Positions 33,915 to 43,161 of a stretch of 64,000 bases of DNA are shown piece by piece (the first letter of the stretch is position 1; every line of letters begins with the position of its first letter). Source of the stretch: Acidimicrobiia bacterium (GTDB lineage: Bacteria; Actinomycetota; Acidimicrobiia; Acidimicrobiales; Bin134); contig JAJDUJ010000009.1 in assembly GCA_022826705.1 (NCBI GenBank), positions 1-64,000 on the forward strand. The letters run 5' to 3'. The position numbers and the translations under genes were made by a program. The notes below the pieces were generated by a model. That model was not told the origin of the DNA. It searched no databases and saw only the letters and a program-made list of their open reading frames with translations.

Positions 33915-34681
33915 CTGAGGTTCGAGCAGGTCTGGCCACGGTGGTCGAGCGGGTGCAAGCCATGGCATTCCAGGCTGGTTTGAGCCTGACCCCGGCCCAA
34001 ATCTGGAGGGGACTGGGAGCGATAGCGCTTTTGGGTGCCGGTTTCGGCGCGGTCCAGGCGGGTGTTGCTGGCGCTTGCATTGGCGTTGCTGTGGGCATCG
34101 CCGTCGCATTGGCGGCGCTAAGGGCTAATCGCCATCGTCGCGACCGGGTGATCGAGGCGCAGCTTCCCGGCTTCTTGGAGGCCATCGCCCGGGGGCTGCG
34201 GACCGGTTTGCAGCTCGGTCCCGCCGCGGTGGAGGCCGCCACGAGCACTCCGCCTCCGCTGCACCAAGAGGTGGTGCCGTTGGCCGATGAGCTTCGCCGA
34301 GGGCTTCGCAGCGCCGACGTATTCGACCGCTGGGCCAGTCGGCGTCCCGACAGCGGTGCGGGCCTGGCCGCGGCGGCAATGGCGTTCGCCGCCACCGCGG
34401 GCGGGGCCCGGGCTCGGGCCATCGATGGAGTGGCCGCCACTCTGCGGGATCGGGCGGCGCTTGAGTTGGAGGTGCGCTCGCTCACGTCGCAGGCCCGGGT
34501 GTCGGCCATGATGATCGCCGCTCTGCCCCTCGGGTTCATGCTCTTGTCGGCCGGCGTGGGCGACCATACGGCTGGCTTCTTGTTCACCACCCGCCTCGGC
34601 TTGGCAATCCTCGCCCTCGGTTTGGGCCTCGATGCAGTCGGCGCGCTGTGGATGCGCCGGATTGTCAACGCCCGGGACTGA
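33911..34681 (+). CDS. TadB-like pilus inner-membrane protein
   Basis: A 256-residue GspF-type membrane platform protein. Two hydrophobic stretches near the N-terminus (LGAIALLGAGFGAVQAGVAG, IGVAVGIAVALAALRANRHR) and two near the C-terminus flank a helical cytoplasmic region (LPGFLEAIARGLRTGLQLGP). Such proteins pair with TadC to anchor the CpaF ATPase. The ATG overlaps the ATPase stop (ATGA), and the tadC-like gene starts immediately after its stop. Confidence 0.85.
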   Translation: MTEVRAGLATVVERVQAMAFQAGLSLTPAQIWRGLGAIALLGAGFGAVQAGVAGACIGVAVGIAVALAALRANRHRRDRVIEAQLPGFLEAIARGLRTGLQLGPAAVEAATSTPPPLHQEVVPLADELRRGLRSADVFDRWASRRPDSGAGLAAAAMAFAATAGGARARAIDGVAATLRDRAALELEVRSLTSQARVSAMMIAALPLGFMLLSAGVGDHTAGFLFTTRLGLAILALGLGLDAVGALWMRRIVNARD

Positions 34682-34731
34682 AGTGGCGCTACCGACTGTT
34701 CTGGGGTTCGCGAGCGAAGTGGCGCTACCGA
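34680..34731 (+). repeat. 36-bp in-frame duplication at the tadC-like start
   Basis: GAAGTGGCGCTACCGA occurs at 34680-34695 and again at 34716-34731, a period of 36 bp. The period is a multiple of three, so the frame is kept and two alternative GTG starts result. Confidence 0.8.
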
Positions 34732-35423
34732 TCGCTCTGGGGTTGCTGTGGACGGCCGTGGTGGTGCTGTGGGGTTGGCACCGGCGGCCTCGACAAGTCC
34801 GGTCTCCCTCTCCGAGCCGACCGCGGGCCCACTCGGTGCTCGCCGCTCCCACTGTCGGGTTCGCACTGGCCGCCGTGATCGCATTGGCCGTCCATCCGGT
34901 GCTGGGGGTGGGTATGGGATTGCTGGTATGGATCACTCCTCACCGCCGACGGGCCCAACGGCATCGCCGGAAGCAGGCTGAGATCATCGAAGAGCTTCCC
35001 GAAGCCATCGACCTGCTCCGTCTGGCCGTCTCGTCGGGGCTCAATGTCCATCTTGCGGTGGCCGCGGTGGGGGAGCGTCTCCGCGGTCCAGTGGGACTCG
35101 GACTGGCCGAGGCCGTTCAGCGGGCCCACAGCGGGATGCGCCTGGCCGATGCCCTGGAGCCGCTTCCCGACCGCGTGGGCGAGCCGGTGCGCCCATTGGC
35201 CAGGGTGCTGATCGACGGCGATCGCTACGGCACCGAGTTGGAGCCCGCCCTGGAGCAACTGGCCGCCGACAGCCGCCTCCTGCGCCGCCGCCGAGCTGAA
35301 GAGCAAGCTCGTCGATTGCCCCTGCGGCTGCTGCTGCCTTTGGTGTCTTGCATTCTGCCCGCGTTCATCCTCCTCACCTTGGCCCCAGTGCTGGCCGAGA
35401 CCCTGACCGTGCTGCGTCGATGA
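34683..35423 (+). CDS. TadC-like pilus inner-membrane protein
   Basis: A protein of about 246 residues, GspF-like, with hydrophobic segments at the start and end and a central RRKQAEIIEELPEAIDLLRLAVSSGLNVHLAV. The start is uncertain because the beginning contains a duplicated 36-bp unit, each copy having its own GTG (34683 and 34719) followed by VALP. Both are in frame, giving proteins differing by 12 residues. It follows TadB with one base between. Confidence 0.83.
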   Translation: MALPTVLGFASEVALPIALGLLWTAVVVLWGWHRRPRQVRSPSPSRPRAHSVLAAPTVGFALAAVIALAVHPVLGVGMGLLVWITPHRRRAQRHRRKQAEIIEELPEAIDLLRLAVSSGLNVHLAVAAVGERLRGPVGLGLAEAVQRAHSGMRLADALEPLPDRVGEPVRPLARVLIDGDRYGTELEPALEQLAADSRLLRRRRAEEQARRLPLRLLLPLVSCILPAFILLTLAPVLAETLTVLRR

Positions 35424-35472
35424 CCAGGGCCCCCACTTCCCCCGCCGCGTCCATCCCAAACAGGTACACCGA

Positions 35473-35679
35473 ATGATTTTGCTTCGATGGCTGCTCGCCC
35501 TGCATTCGTGGCTGGCCCGACTGCGGTCCGACCGTGGTCAGGCTACGGCCGAGTATGCCCTCATCCTCTTGGGGGCTGCCGCGGTGGCCATGCTCCTCGT
35601 GTCCTGGGTCACCAAGACCAACCGCATCGCCAACCTTCTCGACGCCGTATTCCGACACATCACCGGCCTCGTCAGCTGA
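35473..35679 (+). CDS. Flp-type pilin (DUF4244-like)
   Basis: A 68-residue prepilin-like protein. After a short basic leader (LRSDRGQATAEYALILLG) the hydrophobic stretch AAAVAMLLVSWVTK follows, with the Glu at position five of the mature form as in class III Flp pilins. Cleavage would probably be at the Gly-Gln junction by a prepilin peptidase, which is not encoded in the window. It follows TadC by 49 bp. It is the likely major pilus subunit. Confidence 0.85.
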   Translation: MILLRWLLALHSWLARLRSDRGQATAEYALILLGAAAVAMLLVSWVTKTNRIANLLDAVFRHITGLVS

Positions 35680-35682
35680 TCG

Positions 35683-36081
35683 GTGGCGGCAAACGCCCGG
35701 TTGGATGCGGGTTTGCCGCGTCGCGACCGGGGTCAGGCCGCGGTGGAGACCGCGCTGGTGCTGCCCCTGATCATGGCGGTGGCATTGGTGTTGGTACAGG
35801 TCGGTTTGCTGGTGCGCGACCATGTACTGGTGGTCCACGCGGCCCGGGAAGCGGCCCGAGCCGCCGCGGTCGAACCCACCACCGAAGCGGCCCGAGCCGC
35901 CGCGGTTACCGCAACCGGGCTGGATGCAAGTCGATTGCAGGTGGAAACTGCTGGGAGTCGCACTACTGGTGGCCTGCTTCGGGTGACGGTGCGCTATCGC
36001 CCCGAACCCGCCGTGCCCATCGTGGGCCGCCTGTTTCCCTCCGTGACCATCCAAGAGGCGTTAACCGTCCGGGTGGAATAG
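35683..36081 (+). CDS. TadE-like pseudopilin
   Basis: A 132-residue protein with a TadE/TadG-type N-terminus: RRDRGQAAVETALVLPLIMAV, then a single transmembrane helix and an extracellular tail. It lies three bases after the pilin gene. TadE proteins are minor pilins processed by the same peptidase. The GTG at 35683 is used. It is the last gene of the pilus operon here; no TadG or TadV is seen. Confidence 0.83.
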   Translation: MAANARLDAGLPRRDRGQAAVETALVLPLIMAVALVLVQVGLLVRDHVLVVHAAREAARAAAVEPTTEAARAAAVTATGLDASRLQVETAGSRTTGGLLRVTVRYRPEPAVPIVGRLFPSVTIQEALTVRVE

Positions 36082-36128
36082 GTGCCGCTGACAGAAACGG
36101 AAACTGCATCCAACTAGTCTGATATTTC

Positions 36129-36473
36129 GTGGAATTCGGTGTCACCGTTGCCTCTCACGGGCGATGGGAAGTTCTGACGGTCACCGGCGAGATCGACATG
36201 GCCACTGCGCCCCGCTTCCGCCAACGGCTGTTGGCGGTGATCGGCACCGGGGCGCAGAACGTGGTGATCGATCTCTCCGGGGTGGACTTCATCGATTCCA
36301 CCGGGCTGGGCGTGCTCATGGGCGGGGCCAAGCGAGTGCGAAGTGCCGGGGGAGACATTCGGCTGGTGATGGCGGGCACCCGACTCGCCGACCTGATCGA
36401 GCTCACTCGACTCGACCGCGTCTTAGATGTGTTCGACTCGGTCTCGGCGGCCATTGAGGACTCCAGCTCATGA
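36129..36473 (+). CDS. STAS-domain anti-sigma factor antagonist
   Basis: A 114-residue RsbV/SpoIIAA-type protein with the phosphorylated Ser57 in FIDSTGLGVLMGGAK and LTVTGEIDMATAPRFRQRL at the N-terminus. Its kinase partner follows with a four-base overlap, so the two form a classic partner-switching pair. The GTG start is eight bases behind TAGTCT (36115-36120), again a leaderless arrangement. NhaA is the third gene. Confidence 0.92.
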   Translation: MEFGVTVASHGRWEVLTVTGEIDMATAPRFRQRLLAVIGTGAQNVVIDLSGVDFIDSTGLGVLMGGAKRVRSAGGDIRLVMAGTRLADLIELTRLDRVLDVFDSVSAAIEDSSS

Positions 36474-36919
36474 CATCCGATCCAGCCCGCTTCGACTTCG
36501 AGATTCCGGCTCGCCCCGAATACCTTTCGCTGGTTCGATCGTTGGTGGTGGAGGCGGCGGAGATGGACTCAACCCTAAGTCGAGAGCGCATCGAAGACTT
36601 CAAGGTGGCTGTCTCCGAGGCCACCACCAACGCCATTGAAGCCCATGCCCGAGCCTGTCGTGACGATTCCATTCACATTCGCTGCACGATCACAGATGAC
36701 CGGCTTGAGTTCCATATCACTGATCGGGGCTTTGGCTTCTACCCCGATCAGATTCAGGTTCTCCCCGAGCCCGACGATCCCAGCCGCTTGAATTTCGAGC
36801 GGGGTTTGGGCATCTATCTCATGCGGGTGCTCTCCGACGATGTAGAGATTCACAGCGGGCCTGACGGCACCGAGGTTTCTCTGGCCATCCATCTCACCTC
36901 CAACAACTCCGATGGCTGA
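36470..36919 (+). CDS. RsbW/SpoIIAB-like anti-sigma factor kinase
   Basis: A 149-residue GHKL ATPase. The N box FKVAVSEATTNAIEAHAR and G1/G2-like segments ITDRGFGFYPDQ and RGLGIYLMRVLSDDV are visible. It would bind and phosphorylate the STAS protein and hold a sigma factor. No sigma factor adjoins. It overlaps the STAS gene by four and nhaA by eight bases, so expression is coupled with a sodium/proton antiporter. Confidence 0.9.
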   Translation: MTSDPARFDFEIPARPEYLSLVRSLVVEAAEMDSTLSRERIEDFKVAVSEATTNAIEAHARACRDDSIHIRCTITDDRLEFHITDRGFGFYPDQIQVLPEPDDPSRLNFERGLGIYLMRVLSDDVEIHSGPDGTEVSLAIHLTSNNSDG

Positions 36920-38249
36920 GAAAAACCCTCTCAGCGATCTGACCTTCCTGGGTGGCCAAAGTCGACTGGCTCGATTCATCGGTCGACCCATTCTCCATTT
37001 CGCGGCCATCGAAGCTGCTGGCGGCGTTCTCATGCTCATCGCCACCGTGGCCGCCCTCGTCTGGGTCAACTCACCATGGCAGGACTCCTACTACGACTTC
37101 TGGCACACCTACGTGACGTTCTCGGTAGGCGACTACCACTTTGCGGAGAACCTCGAGCACATCGTTCAAGACGGCCTGATGGCCGTGTTCTTCTTCGTGA
37201 TCGGACTGGAGATCAAACGGGAGATGGTAACCGGCCAGCTCCGGGACCCCCGCTTTGCCGCACTGCCCGCGGTGGCCGCGCTCGGCGGCATGGTGGTGCC
37301 TGCCCTCGTCTACTTCGCCTTCAATCCCAGCGGCCCGGGCCAAGACGGCTGGGGCATCCCCATGGCCACCGACATCGCCTTTGCCATAGGCGTCCTATCT
37401 CTGCTGGGCAATCGCATTTCTCGACAGATGAAGGTGTTCCTGCTGACGCTGGCCATCGTGGACGACATCGGCGCGATTCTGGTGATCGCCATCTTCTACA
37501 CCAGTGATCTCTCGAGCAACTGGCTGCTCACCGCCGCCATATTGCTGGCGGGCATTCTCGTCCTCCGCCGACTCCATGTTTGGTATCTGCCGGTGTACAT
37601 CGTGATCGGGGTGGCCTTCTGGCTGGCCGTGTATGAATCCGGTGTTCACGCCACCATTGCCGGGGTGATCCTCGGTCTGGTCACGCCAGCCAAGCCCCTC
37701 CAGTCCGAAGACGAGGCTCGTCGCTGGGCGAATTGGCTCCAGATGCAAAACGAGGTTCACCTCGACGACGTGCGCCGAGTGGGATTCCACATGCGGGAGT
37801 CGCAGCCGGTCAGCCAGCGGATTGAAGAGCTGCTCCACCCCGTCGCCGGCTACATCATCATCCCCATCTTCGCTCTGTCTGCCGCCGGGGTTGAGCTTTC
37901 TGGAGAAGTGCTCTCCGATGCGGTTACCTCGCGGGTGACGCTGGGAGTGGCAATCGGGCTGGTGGTGGGCAAGACCGCGGGGATCTCGTTGTTCTCATGG
38001 ATCGCCCACCGGTTGGGATGGGTCACCATTCCCAAGTCGCTGGCTGGTAGCCACATGGTGGGGCTGGCCATGGTGGCCGGCATCGGTTTCACCGTGTCGC
38101 TCTTCATCTCCCGATTGGCCTTCGATGACCCCGCTGTCGCCGATGAGTCCAGGATCGGCATTCTGGTGGGATCGCTGATCGCCGCGGTTGTCGGCCTGGC
38201 GATTCTGTCCCGTACCGAGCCCCGCCCGAAGTACTCAGACAAGACCTGA
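36912..38249 (+). CDS. nhaA: Na+/H+ antiporter NhaA
   Basis: A 445-residue NhaA-type antiporter with 12 predicted helices. The two essential aspartates are in LAIVDDIGAILVIAIFY, and the unwound helix region is MATDIAFAIGVLSLLGN. IGLEIKREMVTGQLRDPR and GVELSGEVLSDA are also typical. It exports sodium for protons under alkaline or saline stress. The start overlaps the kinase gene, which suggests control by the STAS/kinase module or by the same promoter. Confidence 0.95.
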   Translation: MAEKNPLSDLTFLGGQSRLARFIGRPILHFAAIEAAGGVLMLIATVAALVWVNSPWQDSYYDFWHTYVTFSVGDYHFAENLEHIVQDGLMAVFFFVIGLEIKREMVTGQLRDPRFAALPAVAALGGMVVPALVYFAFNPSGPGQDGWGIPMATDIAFAIGVLSLLGNRISRQMKVFLLTLAIVDDIGAILVIAIFYTSDLSSNWLLTAAILLAGILVLRRLHVWYLPVYIVIGVAFWLAVYESGVHATIAGVILGLVTPAKPLQSEDEARRWANWLQMQNEVHLDDVRRVGFHMRESQPVSQRIEELLHPVAGYIIIPIFALSAAGVELSGEVLSDAVTSRVTLGVAIGLVVGKTAGISLFSWIAHRLGWVTIPKSLAGSHMVGLAMVAGIGFTVSLFISRLAFDDPAVADESRIGILVGSLIAAVVGLAILSRTEPRPKYSDKT

Positions 38250-38285
38250 TCCCCAGATTTGTCACCGGTTGGGTTTAGGGTCTGT

Positions 38286-38322
38286 TTGACAACCACTCCC
38301 TCCCAACCCCTACTTTCTCCCC
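38286..38322 (+). promoter_or_regulatory. topA promoter, leaderless
   Basis: TTGACA (38286-38291) and TACTTT (38311-38316) are 19 bp apart. Six bases later comes the GTG at 38323, so transcription should start at the start codon. Confidence 0.55.
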
Positions 38323-41082
38323 GTGTCCAACGCCCTCGTGATCGTCGAGTCTCCGGCCAAGGCCAAGACCATCGCGGGCTATTTGGGTACCGGCTACGTG
38401 GTGGAGTCGTCAATCGGACACATCAGAGATCTGCCCAGCAACGCCAGCGAGGTGCCGGCGGCTTATCGGAATGAGTCGTGGTCCCGCTTGGGAATCGACG
38501 TCGACAACGACTTCAAGCCGCTGTATGTGGTGCCCTCCGACAAGAAGTCTCAGATTCGCAAGCTGAAGCAGCTGCTCAAGGAGGCCGACGAGCTGTATCT
38601 CGCCACCGACGAAGACCGCGAGGGAGAGGCAATCGCCTGGCACCTGCTCGAAGTGCTGTCCCCCAAGGCCGACGTCAACGTGAAGCGGATGGTGTTCCAC
38701 GAGATAACCCCGTCGGCCATCCAGGAGGCCATCGAATCCCCCCGGGATCTGGACCGCCGCCTGGTGGATGCCCAAGAAGCCCGCCGGCTGTTAGACCGGC
38801 TGTACGGCTACGAAGTGTCGCCTGTGCTGTGGAAGAAGGTGCTGCCCCGCCTCTCAGCCGGCCGGGTGCAGAGCGTGGCCACCCGCATCGTGGTTGAGCG
38901 GGAGAGGGAGCGCATGGCTTTCACCGCGGCCGACTACTGGAGCCTTAGCGCGGAATTCCGAGTGCTGGGCGAACTGGATCCCGGTGATCCCCCAACGTTC
39001 AACGCCACGCTTACCGCGGTGGACGGGGCCAAAGTGGCCACTGGCAAGGACTTTGCCAGCGACGGCCAACTCCGCAGTTCCGACACCGTCCATCTCGACG
39101 AGGAGGCGGCTCACGGATTGGCCCGGGGGCTGGCCGACGCCGAGATCAGCGTGCGAGCTGTAGAGGTCAAGCCCTACCGCCGCCGGCCCGCGGCGCCGTT
39201 CATGACCTCCACCTTCCAGCAGGAGGCCGGACGCAAGCTGCGCCTGTCGGCGGCCATGGCCATGAGGGCGGCTCAGTCGCTGTACGAGAAGGGCTACATC
39301 ACCTATATGCGCACCGACAGCACCACCCTGTCGGACACTGCCTTGCGGGCGGCGCGAGCCGTGGTCTCGGATCGCTACGGCGCTTCCTTTTTGCCCGACG
39401 AGCCCCGCCGCTATGCCAAGAAGGTCAAAAACGCCCAGGAGGCCCACGAGGCCATTCGCCCTTCCGGTGACCAGTTCCGCTCTCCTGAGGAAGTGCGGGC
39501 CGAGGTGCCCAAGTTGGAGGCCCAGGTCTACGAGCTGATCTGGCAGCGCACGGTGGCTTCCCAGATGACCGACACGGTGGGCGAGACCGTCCACGTCGAC
39601 CTCGGTGGAGCAGCCAGCGACGGGCGCGACGCCGCCTTCTCGGCGGCCGGGACGGTGATCACCCACGAAGGCTTCCGCCGGGTGTACACCGAGGGCACCG
39701 ACGACGAGGCCGACCAGGAGGAGGCGGAGCGGCGGATGCCGTCGTTGACGGCCGGTGATCCGCTGGCCATCGAGGAACTGGCGCCCTCCGGCCACGCCAC
39801 CCAGCCCCCGGCTCGCTATACCGAGGCATCACTGGTGCGGAGGCTGGAGGAGCTGGGGGTCGGCCGTCCGTCCACCTACGCCAGCATCATGAACACCATC
39901 GTCGACCGGGGCTACGTGTGGAAGAAGGGTTCGGCGCTGGTGCCCTCGTTCACGGCGTTTTCGGTGGTCAGCCTGCTGGAGCAGCATTTTCCCAACCTGG
40001 TGGACTACGCCTTCACCGCTCGCATGGAGGATGATCTCGACGGCATCGCCTCGGGCGACCGTGAGTCCATTCCCTGGTTGAGCAGGTTCTATTTCGGGCC
40101 TGCCGATGGCGAGCTCGACGACAAGTCTGCCCACGGTGTGGCCAAGTACGGACTTCGCACCGCGGTGTCTGATCGCTTGGGCGACATCGACGCCCGGGCG
40201 GTGAACTCCATTCCCATCGGCGCCGACGAAAGCGGTGAGCCGGTGGTGGTCAGGGTCGGGCGCTATGGGCCCTATGTGCAGCGCGGCGACGACCGGGCCA
40301 GCCTTCCCGACGACCTGCCCCCCGACGAGCTGACCTTGGATCGGGCGCTGGATTTCATCGCGGCGCCGTCCGGCGATCGAACCCTGGGTGACGACCCGGA
40401 AACCGGCCTCCCGGTGGTTGTGCGTACCGGCCGGTTCGGCCCCTATGTCCAAGTTGGCGAAGATCCAGCCAACGGCGGGGAAAAGCCCAAGCGGGCATCG
40501 CTGCTGGCCGACATGCAGCCCGACACGGTCACCCTGGAAGAGGCCCTCAAGGTGCTATCGCTGCCTCGGGTGGTGGGCGTCGATCCCGCCGACGACACCG
40601 AGGTTGTGGTTCAGAACGGGCGCTATGGGCCGTACCTCAGCAAGGGCAAGGAGAATCGGAGCCTCGAATCCGAAGACCAGCTGTTCACCATCACGCTGGA
40701 GCAGTGCCTGGAGCTGTTGGCCCAGCCCCGTCGGCGGCGAGGCCAGACGGCCAAGCCGCCCCTTCGCGACCTGGGCCCCGATCCGGCCACCGACAAGCCG
40801 ATGGTGGTCAAGGACGGCCGCTATGGCCCCTATGTGACCGATGGCGAAGTGAACGCCTCGTTGGGCAAGGGCGACTCGGTGGAAGCCCTCACCGTGGAGC
40901 GGGCTGCGGAGCTGCTCCAGGTCCGGCGGGACAAAGTGGCTGCCGGTGGCGGCAAACCTGCGGCTCGTCGGAAGTCCACGGCCAAGAAGAAGACTGCGGC
41001 AAAATCAGGGGCGGCCAAGAAGAAGACTGCGGCCAAGTCGGGGGCGGCAAAGAAAAAGCCGTCGCCTCGGTCGGAATCGTAG
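38323..41082 (+). CDS. topA: DNA topoisomerase I
   Basis: A 919-residue type IA topoisomerase that relaxes negative supercoils. The Toprim domain opens ALVIVESPAKAKTI and contains ATDEDREGEAIAWHL. The catalytic Tyr is Tyr328 in YITYMRTDSTTLS. Zinc fingers are replaced by four C-terminal repeats of the type VVVRVGRYGPYV (residues about 640-850). The tail is a Lys/Ala-rich stretch (KKKTAAKSGAAKKKTAAKSG) that may aid DNA binding, as in other actinobacteria. The GTG at 38323 is supported by the leaderless promoter. Confidence 0.97.
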   Translation: MSNALVIVESPAKAKTIAGYLGTGYVVESSIGHIRDLPSNASEVPAAYRNESWSRLGIDVDNDFKPLYVVPSDKKSQIRKLKQLLKEADELYLATDEDREGEAIAWHLLEVLSPKADVNVKRMVFHEITPSAIQEAIESPRDLDRRLVDAQEARRLLDRLYGYEVSPVLWKKVLPRLSAGRVQSVATRIVVERERERMAFTAADYWSLSAEFRVLGELDPGDPPTFNATLTAVDGAKVATGKDFASDGQLRSSDTVHLDEEAAHGLARGLADAEISVRAVEVKPYRRRPAAPFMTSTFQQEAGRKLRLSAAMAMRAAQSLYEKGYITYMRTDSTTLSDTALRAARAVVSDRYGASFLPDEPRRYAKKVKNAQEAHEAIRPSGDQFRSPEEVRAEVPKLEAQVYELIWQRTVASQMTDTVGETVHVDLGGAASDGRDAAFSAAGTVITHEGFRRVYTEGTDDEADQEEAERRMPSLTAGDPLAIEELAPSGHATQPPARYTEASLVRRLEELGVGRPSTYASIMNTIVDRGYVWKKGSALVPSFTAFSVVSLLEQHFPNLVDYAFTARMEDDLDGIASGDRESIPWLSRFYFGPADGELDDKSAHGVAKYGLRTAVSDRLGDIDARAVNSIPIGADESGEPVVVRVGRYGPYVQRGDDRASLPDDLPPDELTLDRALDFIAAPSGDRTLGDDPETGLPVVVRTGRFGPYVQVGEDPANGGEKPKRASLLADMQPDTVTLEEALKVLSLPRVVGVDPADDTEVVVQNGRYGPYLSKGKENRSLESEDQLFTITLEQCLELLAQPRRRRGQTAKPPLRDLGPDPATDKPMVVKDGRYGPYVTDGEVNASLGKGDSVEALTVERAAELLQVRRDKVAAGGGKPAARRKSTAKKKTAAKSGAAKKKTAAKSGAAKKKPSPRSES

Positions 41083-41119
41083 GCCAGTAGCTACCCTGAG
41101 CGGGTGGAGGCGGCCCGGC

Positions 41120-42490
41120 ATGGCTTTTGACGAGTCCTCTGGGGTTGCCTCTGCTCGAGTTGACCGGATTTTCGGCAGCGCCCAGTACTTCAGGCTGTGG
41201 ATTGCCCAGATCTTCTCCTCCGGCGGCGACTGGTTAGCCCTGTTCGCCATCCTCATCACCGCCAACCGCGTCGGCGGCGGCACCCCGGAGGCCTCGGTGG
41301 CCTATGTGATGATCGCCCGCTTCCTGCCCGGTCTCATCTTCGGCTCGGCGGCCGGAGTGCTGGTGGACCGCTGGGATCGCAAACGGACGATGGTGGTGTG
41401 CGATCTGGGCCGGGCCGCCACTTTGCTCTGGCTGCCGTTTGTGGACTTCGTCTGGCAGCTCGTGCTGGCCTCGCTGATCCTGGAGGGATTCGCCCTGCTG
41501 TGGGCCCCGGCCAAAGAGGCCTCGGTACCCAATCTGGTACCCCGGGAGAAGCTGACCGCAGTCAACTCCCTCTCCCTGGTTGCCGCCTATGGCACGTTCC
41601 CGATTGCCGCGGGCATCTTCATCGGCCTCGCTGATTTGGCCAACGTCATCGATGACATCGGCGCGGTTGATTTCCTGCGCATTGACACAGAGTCGATTGC
41701 GTTCTACCTCGACGCCGCGTCATTCGCGGTGGCCGCGGCGATTGTCTCTCGACTCGCCCTGCCCCGGGGCCCTCAGTCAACCGGTGCTCAGCCCGACGAC
41801 TCAACCCGGCTGTGGGCTCCCGAACAGGTCTTTCAAGACTTGCGGGAGGGCTGGAGCTTCATCTTCGTGAACCCCACCGTTCGGACGGTGAACGTCGCCC
41901 TCGCGGTGGGTTTGATCGGCGGGGGAATGATCATTCCCTTGGGTCCGGTGTTCGCTGAAGATGTGCTCGACGTGGATGGCGGTGACGGGTTCCTTACCTT
42001 CATGGTGGCTCTGGGAATCGGTGTGGCTCTGGGAATTGCCGGGTTGGCCGCGAAACAGAGCCAATTGCACAAAGAGCGGGTCTTCGTAGCCGCGGTATTC
42101 GGGGCCGGCATCTGCCTATTTGTCGCGACGTCGATGTGGACGCTGCTCGGGTCAGCCCTGCTTGTCGGCGGGCTCGGGGTGTGCGCGGGAACGGTCTACG
42201 TCTTGGGAATCACCCTGCTCCAGGAGAACGCCACGGAGGAGCTGCGCGCTCGCGTCTTTGCCGGGCTGTTCACGCTGGTGCGGTCGTCGGTGATGCTCGC
42301 CCTGCTGCTCGGCCCCGCGCTGGCCCTGTTCCTGAACGGGCTGTCGGACAAGTTCTTCGACAAAGATGTGAACATTCTCGGCTTTGACGTGATCATCCCC
42401 GGCGTTCGCCTCACGTTGTGGCTTGCCGCACTCATCATGGTGGCTGCTGGTTTCTTGACCCTGGTATCCAGGCGAGGGGCCAAGTCATGA
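41120..42490 (+). CDS. MFS transporter (DUF894/MFS_3 type)
   Basis: A 456-residue membrane protein with about 12 hydrophobic segments. FRLWIAQIFSSGGDWLALFA is typical of the MFS_3 N-terminus, and the inter-helix loop GVLVDRWDRKRTMVVCDLGR gives the conserved acidic-basic motif. A loop of about 40 polar residues (DFLRIDTESIAF and GPQSTGAQPDDST) separates parts. The ATG at 41120 is chosen; a longer in-frame form is antisense-like. Its stop overlaps the tmk ATG. The substrate is unknown. Confidence 0.87.
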   Translation: MAFDESSGVASARVDRIFGSAQYFRLWIAQIFSSGGDWLALFAILITANRVGGGTPEASVAYVMIARFLPGLIFGSAAGVLVDRWDRKRTMVVCDLGRAATLLWLPFVDFVWQLVLASLILEGFALLWAPAKEASVPNLVPREKLTAVNSLSLVAAYGTFPIAAGIFIGLADLANVIDDIGAVDFLRIDTESIAFYLDAASFAVAAAIVSRLALPRGPQSTGAQPDDSTRLWAPEQVFQDLREGWSFIFVNPTVRTVNVALAVGLIGGGMIIPLGPVFAEDVLDVDGGDGFLTFMVALGIGVALGIAGLAAKQSQLHKERVFVAAVFGAGICLFVATSMWTLLGSALLVGGLGVCAGTVYVLGITLLQENATEELRARVFAGLFTLVRSSVMLALLLGPALALFLNGLSDKFFDKDVNILGFDVIIPGVRLTLWLAALIMVAAGFLTLVSRRGAKS

Positions 42491-43161
42491 CCGGCCGCCT
42501 GATTGCCTTCGAAGGCGGCGAGGCCGTGGGCAAGAGCACGCAGGCCAAGCTGCTGGCTGAGCGTTTGGGGGCTGAGTTGACTCGGGAACCTGGCGGTACC
42601 GAAATCGGGAATCTCATCCGTGCCATGGTGCTGGACGCATCCGGCCTACATCTGTCTCCCAGAGCTGAAGCTCTACTCATGGCAGCAGACAGGGCTCAAC
42701 ACGTTGCTGAAATGATTCGCCCCATTCTTGAAGAGGGCAAGCATGTAGTGACTGATCGATTTATCGGTTCGTCATTGGCTTATCAGGGCTTCGGCCGGCA
42801 ATTGGGCGTGAAAGACATTCTTGCTCTGTCTCTGTTCGCTACCGACGGCCTTGATTGCGATCTAGTTGTTCTGCTTGAGGCAGGCGACGATGCTGCTCAG
42901 TCGCGGCTTCATGTTCGACAGCGCTTTGACTTTTGGGGGCCTTATGGGGAACCGGACGCCAAGGGCTCTGAGTACCTATTGGCATTGCCCGATGATCGCA
43001 TTGGCTCTGAGGACTTTGAGTTTCACCGTAGGGTCTTGGAAGGGTATCGAGTTCTAGCCGAGCAGAACCCCGACCAGTGGGTGGTTGTCGACGGGAGTGG
43101 CCCGGTTGACGAAGTAGCTGAGGCGGTGTACGCCGCGGTTCGGGATCGACTCGGTGTCTGA
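42487..43161 (+). CDS. tmk: Thymidylate kinase
   Basis: A 224-residue dTMP kinase with the P-loop FEGGEAVGKSTQAKLLAE. The Asp-Arg motif is VVTDRFIGSSLAYQG (Phe in place of the usual Tyr), and TREPGGTEIGNLIR binds the phosphoryl group. An insert of about 20 residues precedes the LID-helix HRRVLEGYRV. The ATGA overlap with the MFS stop supports the start. The base composition is a little lower in GC than its neighbours. holB overlaps the 3' end, as is common. Confidence 0.93.
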   Translation: MTGRLIAFEGGEAVGKSTQAKLLAERLGAELTREPGGTEIGNLIRAMVLDASGLHLSPRAEALLMAADRAQHVAEMIRPILEEGKHVVTDRFIGSSLAYQGFGRQLGVKDILALSLFATDGLDCDLVVLLEAGDDAAQSRLHVRQRFDFWGPYGEPDAKGSEYLLALPDDRIGSEDFEFHRRVLEGYRVLAEQNPDQWVVVDGSGPVDEVAEAVYAAVRDRLGV

